A DNA stretch of 33,571 bases, from NCBI GenBank assembly GCA_036389455.1, contig DASVPW010000073.1:1-33571 (forward strand), read 5' to 3'. The notes under the pieces are model-generated. The model was not told where the DNA came from. It ran no database searches and saw only the letters and a list, made by a program, of their open reading frames with translations. The stretch comes from JAJKJG01 sp036389455 (GTDB taxonomy: Bacteria > Pseudomonadota > Alphaproteobacteria > Rhizobiales > Beijerinckiaceae). A program made the position numbers and the translations under genes. Below, in pieces: positions 30,336 to 33,571 of the stretch (the first letter of the stretch is position 1; each line of letters begins with the position of its first letter).

Positions 30336-32594
30336 ATGACGTCCGCGGCTCATCCGGTTCCGGCGCAGGGCGCCGGGCGCTCCTTCGCCTCGGCGGCGGC
30401 GCTGCCGCTGTTTACCGCCGCCCTGTTCCTGTCCGCCTTCCTGCTGTTTTCCGTCCAACCGATGTTCACCAAGATGGTGCTGCCGGTGCTGGGCGGCTCG
30501 CCGGCGGTGTGGTCGATCGCGCTCGTGTTCTTCCAGGCGCTGCTGCTGGCCGGCTACGGCTATGCGCACCTCCTCGCCCGGCACGCCCCGACCCGCATCG
30601 CGCTCGCCCTGCACCTCCTCGTGATGCTGGCCGCGACCTTAAGCCTTCCGATCGCGCTTCCCGACGGCTGGACCAGGGCGCCGGCCGAGGGCGAGGCGTT
30701 CTGGCTCTTCGGCCTCTTCGCCGTCTCGGTCGGGCTGCCGTTCTTCGCGGCCGCGGCGAACGGGCCGCTGCTGCAGGCGTGGTTTTCCCGTTCGGGCCAC
30801 CCGCGCGCCGCCGACCCCTACTTCCTCTACGCCGCCTCGAACGTCGGCTCGTTCGCGGCCCTCGTCGCCTACCCGCTCGCCGTCGAGCCGTTCATGAGGC
30901 TGCACGCCCAGGCCGCGGCGTGGTTCGCGGGCTTCCTGGCGCTTGCCGCGCTGATCGGCGCCTGCGGCCTCGCCGCCGGGCCGGGCGCCGAGCCGCAGGC
31001 GCGCCCAGCGGGCGATGAGACCGCCGATCCGGCGCGCTGGCGCGACCGCGCTGCCTGGGTCGCCCTCGCCTTCGTGCCGTCCGGTCTCCTCGTGTCGGTG
31101 ACGGCCCATGTCTCGACCGACGTCGCGGCGGCGCCGCTGCTCTGGGTCGTGCCGCTCGCGCTGTTCCTCCTGACCTTCGTCCTCGCCTTCCGCGACCGGG
31201 CGCTCGTCGCGGAAGAGACGCTCGCCCGTCTGCAGGTCTGGGGCACGGCCTTCGCGCTCATGAACGTCGTCGCGGCGTGGTGGCTGTCGGTCAGCCTCGC
31301 GCTCCACCTCGGGCTGTTCTTCGTCAACGCGATGCTGTGCCACGCGGCGCTGTACCGGCGCCGGCCGGTGCCGGCGCGGCTGACCGAGTTCTACGTCTGC
31401 ATGTCGCTGGGCGGCGTCCTCGGCGGGATCGCCTGCGGCCTTGTCGCCCCGCACGTGTTCTCGCGGGTGCTCGAATACCCGATCCTCATCGCCGCCGCCC
31501 TGTTCTGCCGCCCCGGCTTCTTCGGGGCGGACTGCCGGACGTGGGCGCGGGAGGCCGGCCCCGCCGCCCTGGTCTGTATCGCCGCGGTCGCGGCCGACCG
31601 GCTCCTCGGCGGCTTCGTCGTGCCGGCCGACAAGCTCGGCCTCGCGCTCATGGTCGTGCTCGCCGCGCTGCTGATGGTCTCCTGGCGCAACCCGCGCCAG
31701 GTCGCGCCGACGGCGCTCGCCGCGCTCTTCGTCGCGACCGTCCTCGGCGACCCGAACAAGGGCGAGGCGTTCCGGTCCTTCTTCGGCGTCCACAAGGTGC
31801 TGAAGTCGCCCGACGGGCGCTTCCTGCTGCTCGCCCACGGCACCACGGTCCACGGCGCGATCCGGGCGGCGGAGGAGGACGGGTCCCCGGCCCACGGGCG
31901 CCCGGAGCCGACCGCCTATTACACCCACGAAGGCGCGATCGGGACCGCGGTCGGCTCGGTGCGCGAGGCCCGGGGCGGACGCCTCGGCGCGGTCGCGGCG
32001 ATCGGCCTCGGCGCCGGCAGCCTCGCCTGCCACGTCGCGCCCGGCGAGCGTTGGACGTTCCTCGAGATCGACCGCGCGGTCGTGCGGATCGCGAGCGACC
32101 CGCGCTGGTTTCGCTTCCTGTCGGAATGCGCCCCCGGCGTGCCGGTGCGGCTCGGCGACGCCCGCATCACTCTTAGCGACGAGCCCGCGGGCACGAAGGG
32201 GCTGATCGTCGTCGACGCGTTCTCCTCCGACGCGATCCCGGCGCATCTCATCACCCGGGAGGCGGTCGGGATGTACCTGTCGAAGCTCGACGGGACCGGC
32301 GCCCTCGTGGTGCACATTTCGAACCGCCATCTCGACCTCGGCCGCATCCTCGCCCGGGTCGGCGCCGAGCACGGCCTTTCGACCTACGCGATCCGGGAGG
32401 GCGAAGAGGAGCCGCAGGAGCGGCGCTTCCGCGCGCCTTCCTACGTCGCGGCGCTCGCCCGCGACCCGGCGCACCTCGGCCGCATCGCGAAGGGCGGGGC
32501 GTGGCGACGCCTCGAGCCGGACATGGCGCGCCGGCCCTGGACGGACGACTTCTCGAACATCGTCCAGGCGATCGTCGACAAGACCTGGCCCTGA
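30336..32594 (+). CDS. Membrane-fused spermidine-synthase-like protein
   Basis: 752 aa. The N-terminal ~450 residues are a polytopic membrane part with many hydrophobic helices (for example ALPLFTAALFLSAFLLFSVQP, LGLALMVVLAALLMVSW). The C-terminal ~260 residues form a Rossmann methyltransferase-like domain: AIGLGAGSLACHVAPGERW, FLEIDRAVVRIA, GDARITLSDEP and VVDAFSSDAIPAHLITRE, the pattern of spermidine-synthase-like proteins. The usual polyamine-binding acidic residues are not clearly preserved, so polyamine synthesis is doubtful. It starts 54 bp after mgtE, possibly in the same operon; a small hairpin lies between them at 30303-30317. Confidence 0.85.
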   Translation: MTSAAHPVPAQGAGRSFASAAALPLFTAALFLSAFLLFSVQPMFTKMVLPVLGGSPAVWSIALVFFQALLLAGYGYAHLLARHAPTRIALALHLLVMLAATLSLPIALPDGWTRAPAEGEAFWLFGLFAVSVGLPFFAAAANGPLLQAWFSRSGHPRAADPYFLYAASNVGSFAALVAYPLAVEPFMRLHAQAAAWFAGFLALAALIGACGLAAGPGAEPQARPAGDETADPARWRDRAAWVALAFVPSGLLVSVTAHVSTDVAAAPLLWVVPLALFLLTFVLAFRDRALVAEETLARLQVWGTAFALMNVVAAWWLSVSLALHLGLFFVNAMLCHAALYRRRPVPARLTEFYVCMSLGGVLGGIACGLVAPHVFSRVLEYPILIAAALFCRPGFFGADCRTWAREAGPAALVCIAAVAADRLLGGFVVPADKLGLALMVVLAALLMVSWRNPRQVAPTALAALFVATVLGDPNKGEAFRSFFGVHKVLKSPDGRFLLLAHGTTVHGAIRAAEEDGSPAHGRPEPTAYYTHEGAIGTAVGSVREARGGRLGAVAAIGLGAGSLACHVAPGERWTFLEIDRAVVRIASDPRWFRFLSECAPGVPVRLGDARITLSDEPAGTKGLIVVDAFSSDAIPAHLITREAVGMYLSKLDGTGALVVHISNRHLDLGRILARVGAEHGLSTYAIREGEEEPQERRFRAPSYVAALARDPAHLGRIAKGGAWRRLEPDMARRPWTDDFSNIVQAIVDKTWP

Positions 32595-32754
32595 CCGGCG
32601 GCGCCTCGAACTGCCAAGCCCGCGTACGGCCCTCCCCTCCTTACGTGGCTTTGGTGCAACGGGTTTCGACTTCCTGATCCTCACCGGTCAAAGAGCTGTT
32701 AACCCCTCCTGATGCATCGATTAGGCCTGTGCGTTGCGTAAGGGTGCCGAGCCG

Positions 32755-33571
32755 ATGCCGTCGGAGCGATCGCGAGAGCGGACCTTGTGGCCTTCCCGGC
32801 GGAAGCCGGCCCGTCTCGTCCTGGCCCTCGGGGCGACGGCCCTGGCGCTCGCCTCCTGCGCCCAGCCGACCGGGTACTATCCGCTGAAGGGCGACGCGAA
32901 GCCCCACGCCAACGTCGCGCGCGCCCATACGCTCCCGATCCACGGCATCGACGTGTCGAAGTGGCAGGGCAAGATCGACTGGGCTTCGGTCAAGTCCGCC
33001 GGAACGAAGTTCGCCTTCATCAAGGCGACCGAGGGCGGCGACCACGTCGACGAGCGCTTTCTGGAGAACTGGCACGGCGCCGCCCAGGCCGGCGTCGCGC
33101 GCGGCGCCTACCACTTCATGTTCTGGTGCCGCCCGGCGCACGAGCAGGCGGCGTGGTTCCGCAAGAACGTCCCGAACGACCCCGAGGCCCTGCCGCCGGT
33201 GCTCGACCTCGAATGGAACGGCCATTCCCGCACCTGCCCGAAGCGGCTGCCGAAGGACGAGGCGCTCGCCAAGATCAGGGTCATGCTCGAGGCCATGGAG
33301 GCCCACAGCGGCAAGCGGCCGATCATCTACACCGACATCCCCTTCCACCGCGACGTGCTCGAAGGGGAACTGCCCGACTATCCGCACTGGGTGCGCAGCA
33401 CCGCGGCCGAGCCCGGCGAGCGCTACCCGAACCGGCAGTGGATGATGTGGCAGTACACCACGACCGGCCGCGTGCCCGGCATCCGCGGCGACGTCGACCG
33501 CAACGCCTTCTTCGGCGGCGAGGCCGAATGGGCGAAGTTCCTCGCCACCGACTGCGACCCCCGCCACCACC
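32755..33571 (+). CDS. GH25 lysozyme-like lipoprotein (cut at window end)
   Basis: Open to the window edge, 272 residues visible. A lipoprotein signal ends in the lipobox LASC (Cys35). The catalytic domain opens HGIDVSKWQGKIDW (Asp66) and contains LPPVLDLEWNG (Asp151 and Glu153), the acidic pair of GH25 muramidases. Later segments RPIIYTDIPFH and MMWQYTTTGRVPGIRGDVDRNAFFGG are typical of the family. It should cleave peptidoglycan between MurNAc and GlcNAc and act at the outer-membrane or periplasmic face. ATG 32755 was chosen because the signal peptide begins there. The stop lies just beyond the window. Confidence 0.92.
   Translation, partial: MPSERSRERTLWPSRRKPARLVLALGATALALASCAQPTGYYPLKGDAKPHANVARAHTLPIHGIDVSKWQGKIDWASVKSAGTKFAFIKATEGGDHVDERFLENWHGAAQAGVARGAYHFMFWCRPAHEQAAWFRKNVPNDPEALPPVLDLEWNGHSRTCPKRLPKDEALAKIRVMLEAMEAHSGKRPIIYTDIPFHRDVLEGELPDYPHWVRSTAAEPGERYPNRQWMMWQYTTTGRVPGIRGDVDRNAFFGGEAEWAKFLATDCDPRHH

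Noticed and set aside
30639..32684. 681-codon minus-strand open frame
   Set aside because: Antisense shadow of the membrane spermidine-synthase-like gene, with Arg/Glu-rich nonsense composition.
32641..33570. 309-codon minus-strand frame at the right end
   Set aside because: Antisense to the GH25 gene, whose catalytic motifs and lipobox are clear on the plus strand.

Overview
The window is a GC-rich chromosomal segment from an alphaproteobacterium, most likely Hyphomicrobiales and Methylobacteriaceae-like. This rests on the MucR/Ros-family regulator, a TTA-poor GC-rich gene set, a perfect CtrA-type box (TTAA-N7-TTAAC), a FliN-like gene beside lipB, and small DUF6481- and PsiF-type proteins. 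The genus is an inference and was not checked against a database.

Left end (1-6560): the 5' part of aspS on the minus strand. It is followed by a lower-GC two-gene operon encoding a TIR-domain protein (914-2002) and a membrane-anchored nSTAND1 ATPase with WD40 repeats (2027-5338). This looks like a two-gene NLR-like immune (anti-phage) module in which the TIR effector and the STAND sensor are separate proteins. It is the most interesting content of the window. A REC/HD-GYP c-di-GMP phosphodiesterase follows.

6600-13200: mostly small or poorly characterised genes. They include small secreted and membrane proteins, a PurD-like ATP-grasp enzyme, a stand-alone ParB/sulfiredoxin-fold protein, a secreted protein, a MucR-type regulator that has lost most zinc ligands, a PsiF-repeat protein, a SET-domain methyltransferase, and an orphan ParA plus ribbon-helix-helix pair. 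The pair sits behind a palindromic CtrA box.

13200-18650: a run with a helical protein, a secreted collagen-like protein and a PilZ-domain protein on the plus strand. These converge on a minus-strand cold-shock protein group with two small proteins. A six-helix membrane protein and a periplasmic HAD (class B/e(P4)-like) acid phosphatase follow.

18650-23080: a low-GC cassette encoding a membrane protein with an 18-nt tandem repeat and an IPT/TIG domain. It is wedged against mccB (3-methylcrotonyl-CoA carboxylase beta). Then come a palindromic-repeat cluster, lipB and a FliN-like gene.

23198-33571: tRNA-Leu(GAG) with a clear terminator, a 1008-aa VCBS/cadherin-like repeat protein, small genes, rpsU with a TTG start, a small ribbon-helix-helix protein, a decayed glycoside hydrolase fragment, a DUF488 protein, mgtE, a membrane-fused spermidine-synthase-like protein, and a GH25 lysozyme-like lipoprotein cut by the window end. 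Most functions are inferred from protein motifs read by eye; no searches were run.
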